Source: Gari tellinella | Lineage: Eukaryota > Mollusca > Bivalvia > Cardiida > Psammobiidae | Assembly: GCA_922989275.2 (NCBI GenBank) | Contig: OV277867.1 | Location: 3,844,001 to 3,908,000, forward strand | Direction: 5' to 3' | DNA length: 64,000 bases | In this document: piece by piece, positions 44,401 through 59,400 of the stretch | How the letters are laid out: every line of letters starts with the position of its first letter | Position numbering within the stretch: position 1 is the stretch's first letter | Made by a program: the position numbers and the translations under genes | The notes under the pieces: model-generated | Seen by the model: the letters and a program-made list of their open reading frames with translations, nothing else | What the model was told of the DNA's origin: nothing | The model's database searches: none

Positions 44401-47400
44401 TGCATTTTTCAAGTGCTATTTTAAGAATCGTACCTTTACCACATAGCCTGTTTCTAGTTGTGTTGACATGTGACTGCTTAAAGCAGGCTGGAAGTAAAGC
44501 AGAATGCGCCTTAAGGCGCATTCTGCTTTACTTTCAGCCTGCTTTAAGCTACCATGTACCAGAAAAAAATCCGAAGATTAAGGAAAAACCCGGAGAAATG
44601 GCAGCCCTGCCTCTCTGTTTGTTACTTGTCTTAACCCTTTTCCCGACAGAAGCGACTTTTAGCATTTTTAATTTATTCCTCCGCTGAAGAAAATAATTCC
44701 AGTTTATACCTTCATGAACAATAACCATAATATATTTTATATAGCCTAGCAGATGGTAGCTTAAAGCAGGCTGAAAGTAAAGCAGAATGTGCCTTAAGGC
44801 ACATTCTGCTTTACTTTCAACCTGCTTTAAGTGATCACCTGTATTTAATGTTATAAACGGGTTATTGGGTAAAGGGTTAACTTCTCTTAACAGACCTGCA
44901 AATCCTGTTAACCCTTAGCCCGCCAAATAAATTGTCGTCTGCTATATTTCTCGTCTGCTTCAAGTTTCAAAGTGCTTCAAAGTTGCTCAAAATTGCTGAA
45001 AATGTTGTCCGAGTGTCAAACAGCTTGGATCCGGATGAGACACCGAGTTACTCGGCGTCTCATCCGGATCCAAGCTGTTTGCATATGGAGCTATAGTCGT
45101 GACTGGCAGGCTAAGGGTTAAGATGGCTCCTCTGAAAGCACAGTATGATGTGGAAGAGAGGGGTATCCAAAGTTGGTCTCTGCCTTTGATATGGATATCT
45201 TTAGTAAAACCTCTCTATTAGGACCACTTAATTGTGTTTACTATAAGGCGCTTATAGTAGGTGACTGCTTAAAGTAAGGTGACAGTAAAACAGAAAACTC
45301 CTTTAGGAGTTTTCTGTTTTACAGTCACCTTCCTTTAAGTTTAACCCTTAGCCTGCCAGTCACGACTATAGCTCCATATGCAAACAGCTTGGATCCGGAT
45401 GAGACGCCGAGTAACTCGGCGTCTCATCCGGATCCAAGCTGTTTGACACTCGGACAACATTTTCAGCAATTTTGAGCAACTTTGAAGCACTTTGAAACTT
45501 GAAGCAGACGAGAAATATAGCAGACGACAATTTATTTGGCGGGCTAAGGGTTAAGCCATCACCTGTCTTTTATACAATCAACTAACCTTCTTGTATACAT
45601 GTTATTTCACTGTAATAGGCTTTGTGGTGTAAGAAACTAAGAATAAAACGTTTAAGGGGAAGGGGGTATCCAAAGTTGGTGTCTTCCTTTAGTATTGCTA
45701 TTGTTGGTAATTCCACTATGATCTGCTTTGTGGTGTAATATTAAGAGTTAAACATTCAGGTCAAAAACGTTGAAATCAGATTTTATAATCCCTCCCTTTA
45801 CCCCGTTACTACCATGACTTCATCTGCTTAACCCATTACCTCATAAATACATCTTTTTACGCTTTTAATTCATTCCTCAACTAAAGAAAATAGTTCCAAA
45901 TTATACCTTCATACATATTTACCAGAGAAAATATTTTCTATATCCTAGAAAATTTTGGCTTAAAGAAGGCTGAAAGTAAAGTAGAATGTGCCTTAAGGCA
46001 CATTCTGCTTTACTTTCAACCTGCTTTAAGTGGTCACTTATTTTCAAAACTAGAACAGGCTATGTGGTAATGGGTTAAAAAAAATGCTGTCATCTTCTTT
46101 TCTCAGATGTAAATTTTTAAGTTCTAGCTATGCACAGCTGCGGCAAATAGGCCATATTAGACAGTACCTTTCCCCTGAAGCTACAAACTTTGGTCAATTC
46201 TTTGGTCATATTGAAAATTGACTACTGCAACTCACTGCTGTATGGGATTCCCTATGGGAAACACTCTAAAAATACTGTAGCGTGTGCAAAATACAGCAGT
46301 CCGTATCATAACCAGGACTCCTCGGTACATATAGGATCTATCATGAGTCGAGATTAAAAATAAGCTGATCTCAACCAAGTCTAGAGTTGAAATGTTATTA
46401 AGCGAGCCATGGCATCTATTCTAGACTAGGTTATACTGTAATAATAATAATAATAATATTTGAGAAATGGGTGTCAAATAGGTTGGCGTCAGATCAGACA
46501 CAACATTCCCCAGTACATAAATTATCATCTGGATCCAAACTTTTTACAAAGATGACGTAAGTTGCCTATGGCAAGGAATTGGTTGAGTTTACCTGCGATG
46601 TTTTCTGGCTTTTTCAGCTTGTAGCAGTCTGTTTTATCGTGTACAGTGTTGGGACACTCCAATTTCATATCACCTTCCGATATCTTTGAGCTGAATTCCC
46701 ACACATCTTGCAGCGATATTTTTCTTGCTGCCCAGTACAGACCCCTCTCCTCGGGGTCTGCCTCATACGGGTGGTCGAAGTAAAAGTGAGATCCATACGC
46801 CAGAATAACCTACATAAAATATCACCAAAGCAACTTTTTATGAGATCCATACGCCAGAATGACCTACATAAAATATCACCAAAGCAACTTTTAATGAGAT
46901 CCATACGCCAGAATGACCTACTTAAAATATGACAATGGTAACTACATGTTGTAACTATTTGCATGCTGGGAAATTTTTTCGTCTGCATCATTTGTTGTCT
47001 GCATCATTTGTCAACTATTGTTCTAAAAATAGAATTTTCAAAGTTTCTTTTTCGAAACTGGGTCATAGTTTCAAACTGTTTGGATCCTGAAGAGACTGCA
47101 TTATGATGCGCCTCTGCTGGATCCACACTGAATTCCAGAATAATATTTTGTAAATAGTTTCAGTTTAGGAAAAGGTCTCAAGAAAAAAATAATTGCAAAG
47201 AAATCTTAATGAGGATGATTGAATTTAAAACACAGGCTCTAAAGGCTAAACAAATTTAACCCTTTAACCAATAGCCTGTTTCTAGTATTTAACATATGTG
47301 ACCTATTAAAGTAAGCACATTCTGCTATACTTTCAGCTTACTTTAAGTTACTATCTGCTAGTATATAGAAAATATTTCTTATAGTTCATATTCATGGCAG

Positions 47401-50400
47401 TATAAAATGGAACTATTTTCTTTGGCGGATAAATAAAATGAATGCGCTAAAAGTCGCTTCTATAAGGGAAAGGGTTAAATAACTTGATGCTCTACCTATT
47501 GAGCAAGCCAGGCAAATGTTAGATGTTGGTGTGAATTGTATGCTATTTTATACAGTCATGAATATGCACGATACAAAATGTTATCTATATTCTAGCAGAT
47601 GGTAGCTTACAGCAGGCTGAAAGTAAAGCAGAATGTGCCATACAGCACATTCTGCTTTACTTTCAACCTGTTTTAAGCGGTCTCATTTCTTCAACACTCG
47701 AAACAGGCTATGGAGTAGATGTTTAACTACCAATCAATAATCGCATTATAAAACTAACTGGTTATATTGTACCTTATATCCATAGTTTGCCAGGAGTCTC
47801 AAACGATGGGGTGTTGTCTCCATTAAAGGTCTTTTCCACACATACACCAATATATCTCTGAAATATGTAATTGTAGTATTGACATTGTTAAGAAATATTC
47901 GAGGCAATCCAGCCTAGTCAAGCCTTTCTGTTACAGTAAAAACCTCTCTATTACGACCACTAAATTTTGTAAATTATTAGGTTGTTTAAGATAGGTGACC
48001 GCTTAACTCTTTCCTCCCTGAAAAATTAAATGGACAATTCAAGTTTCCATTTTAGTCTAGTCCATTTCTGACTTTTAAGGGTTGTTTTTGTCAATGTTTT
48101 GCATTATGACAAACAGTGAAGACCCAGATCAGAGGGCTCCGTAAGGAGCCCTCTGATCTGGGTATTCACTGTTTGCATAGGACAAGTGCACTTTTCACAT
48201 GTATACTTTTGAAAACAATGCCTATATGCCGGACTAGGGTTCAAAGGGTTAAAGCAAGGTGACAGTGAAACAGAAAGCTCCTTTAGGAGCTTTCTGTTTC
48301 ACTGTCACCTTGCTTTAAGCTGCCACCTCTCTAATATACAATCAATTAGCCTTCGTTTTAGTGGTCTTAATAGCTGTATAGTGTAGAGTACATTATTATC
48401 TTCCATTTAACCCATTACCCTGTAAATACGCTTTTTACACCTTTGATTCATTCTTCCACTGAAGAAAATAATTCCAATTTTACACAGTCATAAATATTTA
48501 CCATAAGAAATAGTTCCTAGTATATCCTGGCAGATGGTAGCTTAAAGCAGGTTGAAAGTAAGGCAGAATGCTTAAAGTGGTCACATATCTTCAAAACTAG
48601 AAACAGGCTATCAGGTAATGGGTTAAATGAAACTAAACAAGACTACAATGCAATGAAATGTCACTGTCTGTATCGGACTGGTAGTCTTTTTTTATCTTCG
48701 ATTCATGGTACTTGTTTTTGTAACACCCCTGTCACACAGAGCCATCGGTGATAGATTGGTTGTTTTTTCGCCAAACTAGGGAGGGGACCGATGGCAAGCT
48801 ACTTACTACCGACATCACCTATTAGCCCCTGTTTTACACCTATCAATCGCTATTGGGTAAAGATGAGTTTCGTTGGCGAAAAATCACCGATTGGGATTTT
48901 TAAACATGCTTAAAATTCTCGATCGGTGAAAATATTTTACAAATAACCAATTGACAACCTGTCTACTACCGATATCACCGACAAGTCACCGATAAACCAC
49001 CAATAAAGCACCGATGAACTGATACTTACCACCGATGAAAAAAGATGAGAATTAAAACGCAGGATCTCGTCGGTTTTCATCGGTTGTTAATGGCAGTTCA
49101 ATCGGTGATCAATCGATTGCCGCCAGCATTTCATCAGTGTTTTATCGGTATTTCAATTATTGATATGGGCGCTTTTAATCGGTGGCCCATAGGAGTTCAT
49201 GAGTTGCCAATCGGTGGCGGGATGGCGTTTCACCGATTGAACAATTATTTATCACCGATACCCGGTCACACAGAATGCCTGAAATTAAATCACTTATGAC
49301 AACCGATCAAAACAGCAAATAATTCGACCGATTGGGTACCGATTTAAGCCCGACCATCTGTGTGACCGGGGCATAAACGACCGGGGCATAAACAATCTAG
49401 AAGCAGTCATTACCCAGTACGGAAGTTCTCCCTACTTTATAATTATCATGCAGGGCTCCAGATAAGAGAGGGTAAACTGAACGAATCCAACATTTTCTTA
49501 CTTATTTCGACACTAAATCCTATGTTGTTACTACTCATTAGAATCGTCTCTTTGAGACGATTCTAATGAGTAGTGACACCATAGGGTTTAATACAAAAAT
49601 AAAGATTTTAGTTTTCGAAATCCTCCCCTTATCTGGAGCCCTGTCATGGAGTCTGCTTCAAGGTCAAACACACGAGAAAGATATGATTACGCTGTAAATA
49701 CGAACATTGTTACTAAAATTTACTTGTTTAATGTTCTTAAATAGTTTTATCCAATTTTAAAGCGATAAACAACGCAAAAGTGCTTCATAGTTGGGAAACA
49801 ATCTTGGGACTCGGTATATTTTGCATGGGACTCAACTTCTGACCTACAGGACTCAGTGAATTTCAAAGCTAATACAAACACTGACTTTATGTTAAATGGT
49901 GACCCTGGGGCCAGGCCGATTTTGACTCCCGGGGCAACTTTGCCAAATAACTAAGCTATGGCGTTTGTGGTTTTTGTGACAAAAGTTTTTTTTAAGATTT
50001 CCTTATTGTTTCACTTTGGTTGCCATGACAACCAGATATCTGCATTGTTTCAAATCTTTAAACAACTTTGAGTACAGTATTTCTAGTGATGAATTCCTAT
50101 AAGTGAAGCTTATCAAAGACTAACATATCCCTATTTTGAAGTTAAAATGGGCTCAGCCAAGTTTTAGCTTAGAAAACTTAACCCTTAGCCCGCCAAATAA
50201 ATTGTCGTCTGCTATATTTCTCGTCTGCTTCAAGTTTCAAAGTGCTTTAAAGTTGCTAAAAATTGCTGAAAATGTTGTCCGGGTGTCAAACAGCTTAGAT
50301 CCGGATGAGACGCCGAGTTACTCGGCGTCTCATCCGGATCCAAGCTGTTTGCATATGGAGCTATAGTCGTGAGTGGCAGGCTAAGGGTAAACCCTTTACC

Positions 50401-53400
50401 CAATAGCCTTCTTTAAGTTTTGAAGATAGGTGGCCACTAAAAGCAGGTTGAAAGTAAAGTAGAATGCACCCTTGGGTGCATTCTGCTTTACTTTCAGCCT
50501 GCTTTAAGCTACCACCTGCTAGAATTAAGAAAATATTCTTTCTGATACATATTCATGATTGTATAGATTGGAATTATTTTCTTCCGCAGAAGATTAAAAG
50601 AATGCGCTAAAAAACGCTTCTATAAGGTAAAGGGTTAACTCTTTCCTCCCTGAAACTTTAAATGGAAAATTCCAGTTTCCATTTTAGTCTAGTCCATTTC
50701 TGACGTTTAAGGGTTGTTTTTGTCAATGTTTGGCATTATGACAAACAGTGAAGACCCTGATCAGAGGGCTCCTTTTGGAGCCCTTTGATCTGGGTCTTCA
50801 CTGTTTGCACAGGACAAGTGTACTATTCACATGTACACTGTTTGAAAAGGACGCAAAAGCGGGACTAGGATTCAAAGGGTTAAGCAGATTCAAGTGAGTG
50901 AGACTCCCCGTTTGTGAAATTTGACATAATACTAACTTGTTCTCAAACTGATCCCTAGGAAATGGCGTGCCAAGTGCTTTTTCAACATTAGGGTGTGTTA
51001 TCATTCCATCTTCCCACGCGGCAAGCGACAGGCCGCGCTTGGAAACTAACTCTGATACTTCTTGTATGAAATATTTCATCTTCCCAAAGTGAGATTTTAA
51101 TTCTGGAAAACAAAACAAAAAATACAGTAAAACCTTTCTATTACGACCAGTAAAACGAAGGATATTTGATGATTTTGATGCAGAAAGACAGATGACAGCT
51201 TAAAGCAAGGAGACAGTAAAACAGAAAGCTCCAAAAAGAGCTTTCTGTTTTACTGTACCTTGATTTAACAAGTCACCTGTAGTAAACATCTAATAATTAA
51301 CAAATTGTTGTGGATCTAAATTGAAGTTCTGGGATTGTTCCGTCAACCCGGTGCCTGCCTGGTGGATCTTGATGGTAGGGATAATGACTCTGATCTCTTT
51401 GAAACCAGCTGGGGGGGGGGGGGGGGGGGTCTGCGGTATAATTCTTGGACAGCTGTCACCGGGAAACAGCTAACAGCTGATTTCTATTTAGATTAAATTC
51501 TTAGGTTTGTTCTTATTTATGATAAGGTTTATGGTCTCTTATAAAAATATTTTAGTTATTGTCACATGCTATTTTTCCTAGTTCTATTGCATTAGGCGGC
51601 CTGCATTGGGCGCTCTACTATTATTTCTATCAGACGGCAACCCAATGCTGATTGATAGGGGTATTGTGTTAGCCGTTTTGGGGGCTGTCTTTTGTATGTT
51701 TTTCTAGACCAGGGTTACAGATAAGGGGAGTATTGGAGTATTTACCCAATTTAAATTGTGAAAAAAGCAATTGTTTTTCAGAACAAGGAGTCTAACAAAA
51801 AGCAAAAGAATTTAGGAAAAAGCAAAGAAATTTTGGAAACCTAATCAAAATATGAATAATACCCATTAACAAAAACTCCCAATACCCAATGAAAATTGCA
51901 AAAACCCAATTCTGTAAAATATCAAGGAGTAAATACCCAATTGCATCAAAACCTTATCTGTAACCCTGTAGACCATGTAAATCCATAAGGTATCATGTCT
52001 AATTTACATCTAATTGTAGTTATTTGTCTATTCTGGCTTTGTAGGTACATTTATGTAATTTCATGTGAAGCGCTTTTGAATGCACAACCCCTGTGTGAAA
52101 AGAGCCCTATATAAGTCTGGTACAATAAAAATAATAATAAAAGGTGTATTCTGTTTTATTTTCAGCCTGCTGTAAGTGGTCACCTGTTTGCAAAAACTAC
52201 AAACAGGCAATGAGGTAAAGGTTTAACTGTAATGGGAAAATCGTTTATCCAATGCACCATCTGCAGGGGTCCAGATAAGGGGAGTATTTCGAAAACAAAA
52301 ATCTTTATTTATGCATTAAACCCTATGGTTAGAGACGATTCTAATGAGTAGTAACACCATAAGATTTTGTTGTGTAATGAGTGAGAAAATTTTGTTTTGT
52401 TCCCTTTACTCCCTCTTATCTGGAGTCCTTCTCTGGTTATTTTAAGTCTGTTTATAACATAACAGATGGCGTGAGCGTTGAATAACACCCGTTGTTTAAA
52501 TGTCACAACGTCGTTTACTTGTGACGTCATTAAAATGCGTTCTATGCGTTCGATTCCAACGTCTTCATTCCATCATGTAGATTCAATTCATAGATTTTTG
52601 GTGTAATTAATCAATATTAGATCTACATGAAAGTGTTTATTAATACATATAACAACATAAACATTATGCTAGTGAACGCGGTTAATTTGGAACAACTTTT
52701 TTCCTGTATAGATCTACTTATATCGCGCTTAGCATTCACTTGACCTCAAAGGCTGCGATAAATAGCATTTCTAGGTTATGTTATAAAAAGAATATAACAT
52801 TCGTGTTAATAATTTATTGGATTTATCAAACTCGTCGTTTTAGAAAACGATAAAAACTCGGCAAAGCCTCGTTTTTATCGTTTTCTAAAAGACTCGTTTA
52901 ATAAATCCAATAAATTATGAACACTCATGTAATATCCTATATATAAATCACATTAATGATCTTAACCATACACTACAAGGTTTAAACATGCAGGGAAGAA
53001 GTTTTCTCACATAACTACCCTTGTTTTCTATAGGGAACAACAATCATGAATATCCTTGTCTCCAACATGTGTGTGATCAATATCATGACGTCACTATAAC
53101 ATCACTATTTATAACAGCGTTTTGACGTCACCCGGGTTCCAAAAAATGCCTATTGCTTTAAAATATAGCTTAACCCATTAACCCATAAATACACCTTTTT
53201 ACGCCATTAATTTATTCCTCCACTGAAGAAAATAATTCCTATTTACAGTCATAAATATAAGTAAGATAAAAAAATATTTTTATATCTTAGAAGATGTTAG
53301 CTTAAAGCAGGCTGAAAGTAAAGCAGAATGTGCCTTAAGGAATATTCTGCTTTACTTTCAACCTGCTTTAAGTGGTCACCTATTTTCAAAACTAGAAACT

Positions 53401-56400
53401 GGCTATGGGGTAATGGGTTAAAATCGCTGGTTATGGGAGAAAAAGAATCTGTCACTTGTCGATGTTTAACACATTAGTTAGGCTCACTTAATAACATTTC
53501 AATTCTAAACTTGTTTGAGATCAGCTTGTCTTAAACATCGACTCATGACAGATCCTATATATTTTACTTCTAACAAATGGATTTGTGCTTTAATATTCAT
53601 GTTCATTGCAAAAAGTTTGGAATCTGATCAACAATGATTCCCTTGGGTGTTTTGTACTCAGATAATTCATCTTAACCCTTTCCCCCCATAGAAGCGCCTT
53701 TTAACGAATATGATTTACTCCTCCGCTGAAGAAAATAGTTCCAATTCAATTAGTCATGAATATATTTTATAGGGCATAGTTTCTATATTCTAGCACATGA
53801 TAGCTTAAAGCAGGCTGAAAGTAAAGCAGAATGCGCCTTAAGGCGCATTCTGCTTTACTTTCAACCTGCTTTAAGTAGTCACCTATCTTCAATTCTAGAA
53901 ATAGGCTATCAGGTAAAGGGTTAATACAAGCAACGCAACATCTGGCTATATCTTTAGATCATATTAACGATTTAAAACCTTAACTCTTAGCATGTTAGTG
54001 GTGATACTGCGATTGCCTTTGCAAACAGTTTGTATCCTGATGAGACGCTGCATAATGCATCAGGATACAGACTGTTTGTCACTCTAACCTTGTTTAGAAT
54101 TTTTTTAAAGAAAATTCTATTTTTAGAACAGTTGTAGACGACAACTGTTGCAGACAAAAGAAATCCCAGCATGCAAAGAGTGAATAAAAGAACAAAGCTG
54201 CATTAATGTACTACACAACATGCAAACATGTTTTTCGTAAACAGCAGGCAATTTCAAAGTACAGCGCTCCCTCTCTACAACTGCCCTCCCAACAACGACT
54301 CCCTCCTTACAACGACACTCGCCGTAATTCCCTTAACGGGATAATTAAGCCTAACTATTTTACAGCTGCAATATCGTCTGCTTAAGATTGTCGTCTGCTG
54401 TTTTCTCTCACAGTAACATTTAAGTGGAGATTTTGATAGAATACATATATTTACCAGTAACAAACAGCTTGAATCCTGATCAGACGCCGCATTGATCTGG
54501 ATTCAAGCTGTTTGCAAATGTAAGCCAATTCTTAATTGTCCCTCTCTATAACGACTCCCTCCGAACAACACACATAATCTGTGTCTCCCATTGGATGTCG
54601 TTGTAGAGAGAGATCACTGTACATATTACACACATGTTCTTGTGGCTCATACTGTCACAACCAGCAGCTAGTATTATTGTCAATTTTTACAATCCCAATC
54701 TAACGCCATACCTGCTATGAAAGAGTGGGTTATGGGATTTTTCTCCAAGAAAATTTTGAAATTCAGGATTCAAAATATTGAACTTTGAAGTTCCTGAATA
54801 ATGATATTCTCCAATGTTTCCTTGACACACCTATTTTTCCGGACGAATTTTAAGATGTCTTGAATTTTTCCTCACCTTGAAGAAAAATTTGTCTTCCCCT
54901 GACTTTTCCCTAACCCATTTGGAACCCAGTCTAGTATAGTGCTCCATCTTTACAGCGACACCCAATGGGAGACAAAGATTGTGTGCATTGGTCGGAGGGA
55001 GTATAGGGAGTGAAATTGGATCCATCTTTACAGTGACACCCAATGGGCCAGGGCTCCAGATAAGAGGTAGTTTTTTCAACAAATCCAACATTTTCTCACT
55101 CTTTTTAGCACCAAATCCTATGGTGTTACTACTCATTAGAATCGTCTCGAAGAGACGATTCTAATGAGTAGTGACACCATAGGGTTTAATTCAGAAATAA
55201 AGATTTTAGTTTTTGAAAAACTACCCTTATCTGGTGCTCTGATGGGCGACAAAGATTGTGTGCATTGGTCGGAGGGAGTATAGGGAGGGAAATTGGATGA
55301 CATTGGCAAACAGCTTGAAACCAGATCAGACGCCGAATAACGCAGCATCTGATCTGGATTCAAGCTGTTAGTCACTTGTCATTATGTTTGTTTTCTGTAA
55401 AAAAAAATTATATATGTAACTTTGAGAAAACAGCTGACAACATTTTTAAGTAGATGGTACTTGCGGCACCCAGAGAGGTTGGAATAACTGTTTTGTTTGG
55501 GGAACAAGGGCAAGTGTTGTTGTAAGGAGGGAATCATTGTTGGGAGGGCCATTAAAGGGAGGGAGCACTGTATATATTCGCAGCTCCAGATAAGGAGAGT
55601 AAATGTATTTCAAACCTAAAATCTTTATTTCTGCATTGAACCCTTTGGTGTCACTACTCATTAGAATCATCTCTTCCAGCCAATTTTAATAAATAGTTGC
55701 ACCAGTAACTCTTAACCCTTTCCCATTTAGAAGCACCTTTTACTCCATTAAATTTATTCCTCCACTGAAGAAAAAAGTTCCAATTTATAGTCATGAACAT
55801 GTACAATATGAAATATTTTCTATATCTTAGCAGAATAGCTTAAAGCAGGCTAAAATTATAGCGGAATGCCCCTTAAGGAACATTCTGCTTCACTTTCAAT
55901 CTGCTTTAAGGGGTCGCCTATCTTCATAAGGCCAAATAAAAAAGTACCTGTGTTTCCTATTACATGCCCAAAAATATTAGGGACGGTAGGTCGGATTTTT
56001 TTTGATTTTTTTAAACATAGAATAATACATTTAAATTTCTGATGGAGTATTTTATATAGCTATATTAATATATGAAAATACATGTGTATGAAAGTATTTT
56101 GTTGTGCAGATCCCTGTGGTTATTCATAAAAAACTCTTATAAATATCCATTCAAATTGCTATTCTATTGGTAAGTCCCGTTACCAAAATTACCTTAAAAA
56201 ATCTAAACAGGTATCATTGTTATTTAATAATAGTGAACCAAAACAGAAAAGTAGTGGCCCATATTAACCCATTACCCCATAAATACGCCTTTTAACGCCT
56301 TTAATTTATTTCTACACTGAAGAAAATAGTTCTAATTTATACAGTTATGAATATATATCATAAGAAATAATTTCTATTTTCTAGAAGATGGTAGCTTAAA

Positions 56401-59400
56401 GCAGGTTTAAAGTAAAGCAGAATGTGCTTTAAGGCACATTCTGCTTTACTTTTAACCTGCTTTAAGTGGTCACCTATCTTCAATACTAGAAAAAGGCTAT
56501 GGGGTAATGGGTTATAGATGCAGTTACTTATATTTTGCAATGTGTTGTATGCATGTCAAATGATTCAATGAAATATATTGTCTGCATGTTAAATGTGTCA
56601 GTGGTTAATTCACTAGCAGTTCATATCATTATCTGCAAGAAACGTACTTAACCCTTAGCCCGCCAAATAAATTGTCGTCTGCTATATTTCTCGTCTGCCC
56701 CAAGTTTCAAAGTGCTTCAAAGTTGCTCAAAATTGCTGAAAATGTTGTCCGAGTGTCAAACAGCTTGGATCCGGATGAGACACCGAGTTACTCGGCGTCT
56801 CATCCGGATCCAAGCTGTTTGCATATGGCGCTATAGTCGTGAGTGGCAGGCTAAGGGTTAATGAAAGATTTAGAGCAAATTTCACTTAGATATTGGCTAA
56901 GTCTTATTTAAAAATCAATTTTTAAACACTTAAACCTCTATAAATAAGCTTTTTAAACAATTAACCCATTCCTCTTAACCTATTTCTAGCTTTAAAAACA
57001 AGTGACCACTTAAAGCAGGTTGAAAGTAAAGCAGAATGTGCCTTAAGGCACATTCTGCTTTACTTTCAGCCTGCTTTAAGCTACCATCTTCTAGGATACG
57101 GAAAATATTTCTTCTGGTACATATTCTTGGCTGTATAAACTGGAACTTTTTTCTTCAGTAGAGGAATAAATGAGAGGTGTAAAAAGGCGTTTTTAAGGGA
57201 TTATGGGTTAAGCGGATAATAGCTTCTATTACACGCTCCTACAAAAAATAACTGCCACAAGCTCTGCAAAAAATACCCACATTCGTTGATACATTTTTCG
57301 AAAAAAAAAAAAAAAAATTTAAGGCGAGTGAAAAACTAGGGTTGGTCGGGTTACCGGTGTCAGATCAAATTTGGACCCCCGTAAAAAATGGACCCGCGGG
57401 TCCATTTTTGATAGCGAAATATGGACCCCCCCTGTAAATTTTGAACCCACCCTCAAAAGTTGGTAATGCTTCTCCCTAATGTAAAATATTAATTACTCCT
57501 ATCCTGAGGTTGTTATTCCCTGCAAATTATTTCAGTTGGAGAGGGGGATCCAAATTTGATGGCATCAAAATTGGACCCCCCTCCCTTGTCAACTCCTAAC
57601 CATCAAACCTTAAGTCATTTGATCTACACATCAACTTTAATTTTTTTCAATTAGTTGTTTAGTTTAAGTGATGTTTTTTTTCTCCTATCCTGAGGTTACT
57701 ATGCCCTGCAAATTATTTCAGTTGGAGAAGGGGGGGGTCCAAATTTGATGGCATCTAAATCTTTACATGGGGGGTCCATTTTTTACGGGGGTCCAATTTT
57801 TATATGACACCGGAAACACAGGTATTTTTTTATTATGCCTAACTAGAATTGACTATGGGGTTAAGGGTTCAAACTTTCTCTGCCAAATTTAAACCATCCC
57901 ATGGCCTGTTTCTCTAGTTTTAAACACAAGTGACCACCTAACCCTTTAAGCCATTGATACCCATTTAAAGCAGTTTGAAAGTAAAGTATTCTGCTTTACT
58001 TTCAGCCTGCTCTAATCTACCATCTGCTACCATATAGAAAATATTGGTCTTGGTGCATAATCAGTACTGTATATTGAGGAATTATTTTCTTCAGTAGAGG
58101 AATAAAGTGAAGGCGTAAAAATGAGTTAACCCATTACCTCTTAGCCTATTTCTTGCTTCGAAAACAGGTGACCACTTAAAGCAGGTTGAAAGTAAAGCAG
58201 AATGTGCCTTAAGGCACATTCTGCTTTACTTTCAGCCTGCTTTAAGCTACCATCTTCTAGGATATGGAAAATATTTATTTTGGTACATATTCTTTGCTGT
58301 ATAAACTGGAACTTTTTTCTTCAGTGGAGGAATAAGTAAGAGGCGTAAAAAGGCGTTTTTAAGGGGTAATGGGTTAAGGCTGCATAAACAGGCATATCTA
58401 CGGGTTAAAGGGTTACGGTGGAGAAAACATTATTCTTTCCGGTTTAAACCCAAACGAAATGCAAAAGCATTGCACTAAAACATAGAAAAGGACAATTTAT
58501 TGACAATTCTGACTATTTGTATTCATCGGAGTGGCAAACAGTTTGGAGCCTGATCAGACGCCGGGTTACCCGGCGTCTGATCTGGCTCCAAACTGTTTGC
58601 AATGGAAATAATAGATTTAGCATAAACAAGTTTTTTGGGAAAGAATAACATTTTCTCTACTGTAACAAGAGGGTGAACCAGAGCATTGCTGTCACTGCAA
58701 GTTACCTGGAAGTTCTTTAGACAGATTCTTGCATACTTCCGAAGTAGCCCAAGATTGTGTAGGGACCTCATCTCCACCAAAATGGAATACTTTTAATGGT
58801 TGAACATCCTTATATATATCCTGCAGCGATGATAGTATCTTATCCACAAATTTGTATGTCTTTGACATGCATGGATTGATGACGTTACCAAGAAAACCTT
58901 GCACCGACTTGAACGAACCCTTGTCACTTTCATCAATGACGTCATAAATCTCTGCTTTCATGGCGACCCTGTGGGACTTCTGGGATTTTGCATGAATGGA
59001 TCTAATGGCTGCTCGACTGTGACCAGGAATGTCTATTTCGGGGATCACCTCTATATGTAAACCTTTAGCATATTTCAACAAATCCCTGTACACGCCCACA
59101 TCAAAGTACCCAGTTCCTGAGGTATTCGTGTAGGGCCCTGAACCAAGCATAGGCATAATGCATTGTTCTTCTTCTGGGTCATGACAACGTCTTGAACCTA
59201 TCTGGAAATACAGAAGAACCTCTCTATAACGACCACAAAAACAAAGCAGGGCTCCAGATAAGAGGTAGTTTTTTCAACAAATCCAACATTTTCTCACTCT
59301 TTTTAGCACCAAATCCTATGGTGTTACTACTCATTAGAATCGTCTCGAAGAGACGATTCTAATGAGTAGTGACACCATAGGGTTTAATTCAGAAATAAAG

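Larger units (their letters stand above)
56552..57420. repeat. Segmental duplicate with filled TTAA sites
   Basis: Colinear with 33206-33669 but containing a family F (56648-56861) and a family B (56961-57211) insertion, each at a TTAA that is single and empty in the other copy. Confidence 0.9.

Noticed and set aside
49045..49299. 84-codon ORF with repeated HRL/IGV motifs
   Set aside because: The repeats come from ATCGGTGA iterations inside a mobile element.
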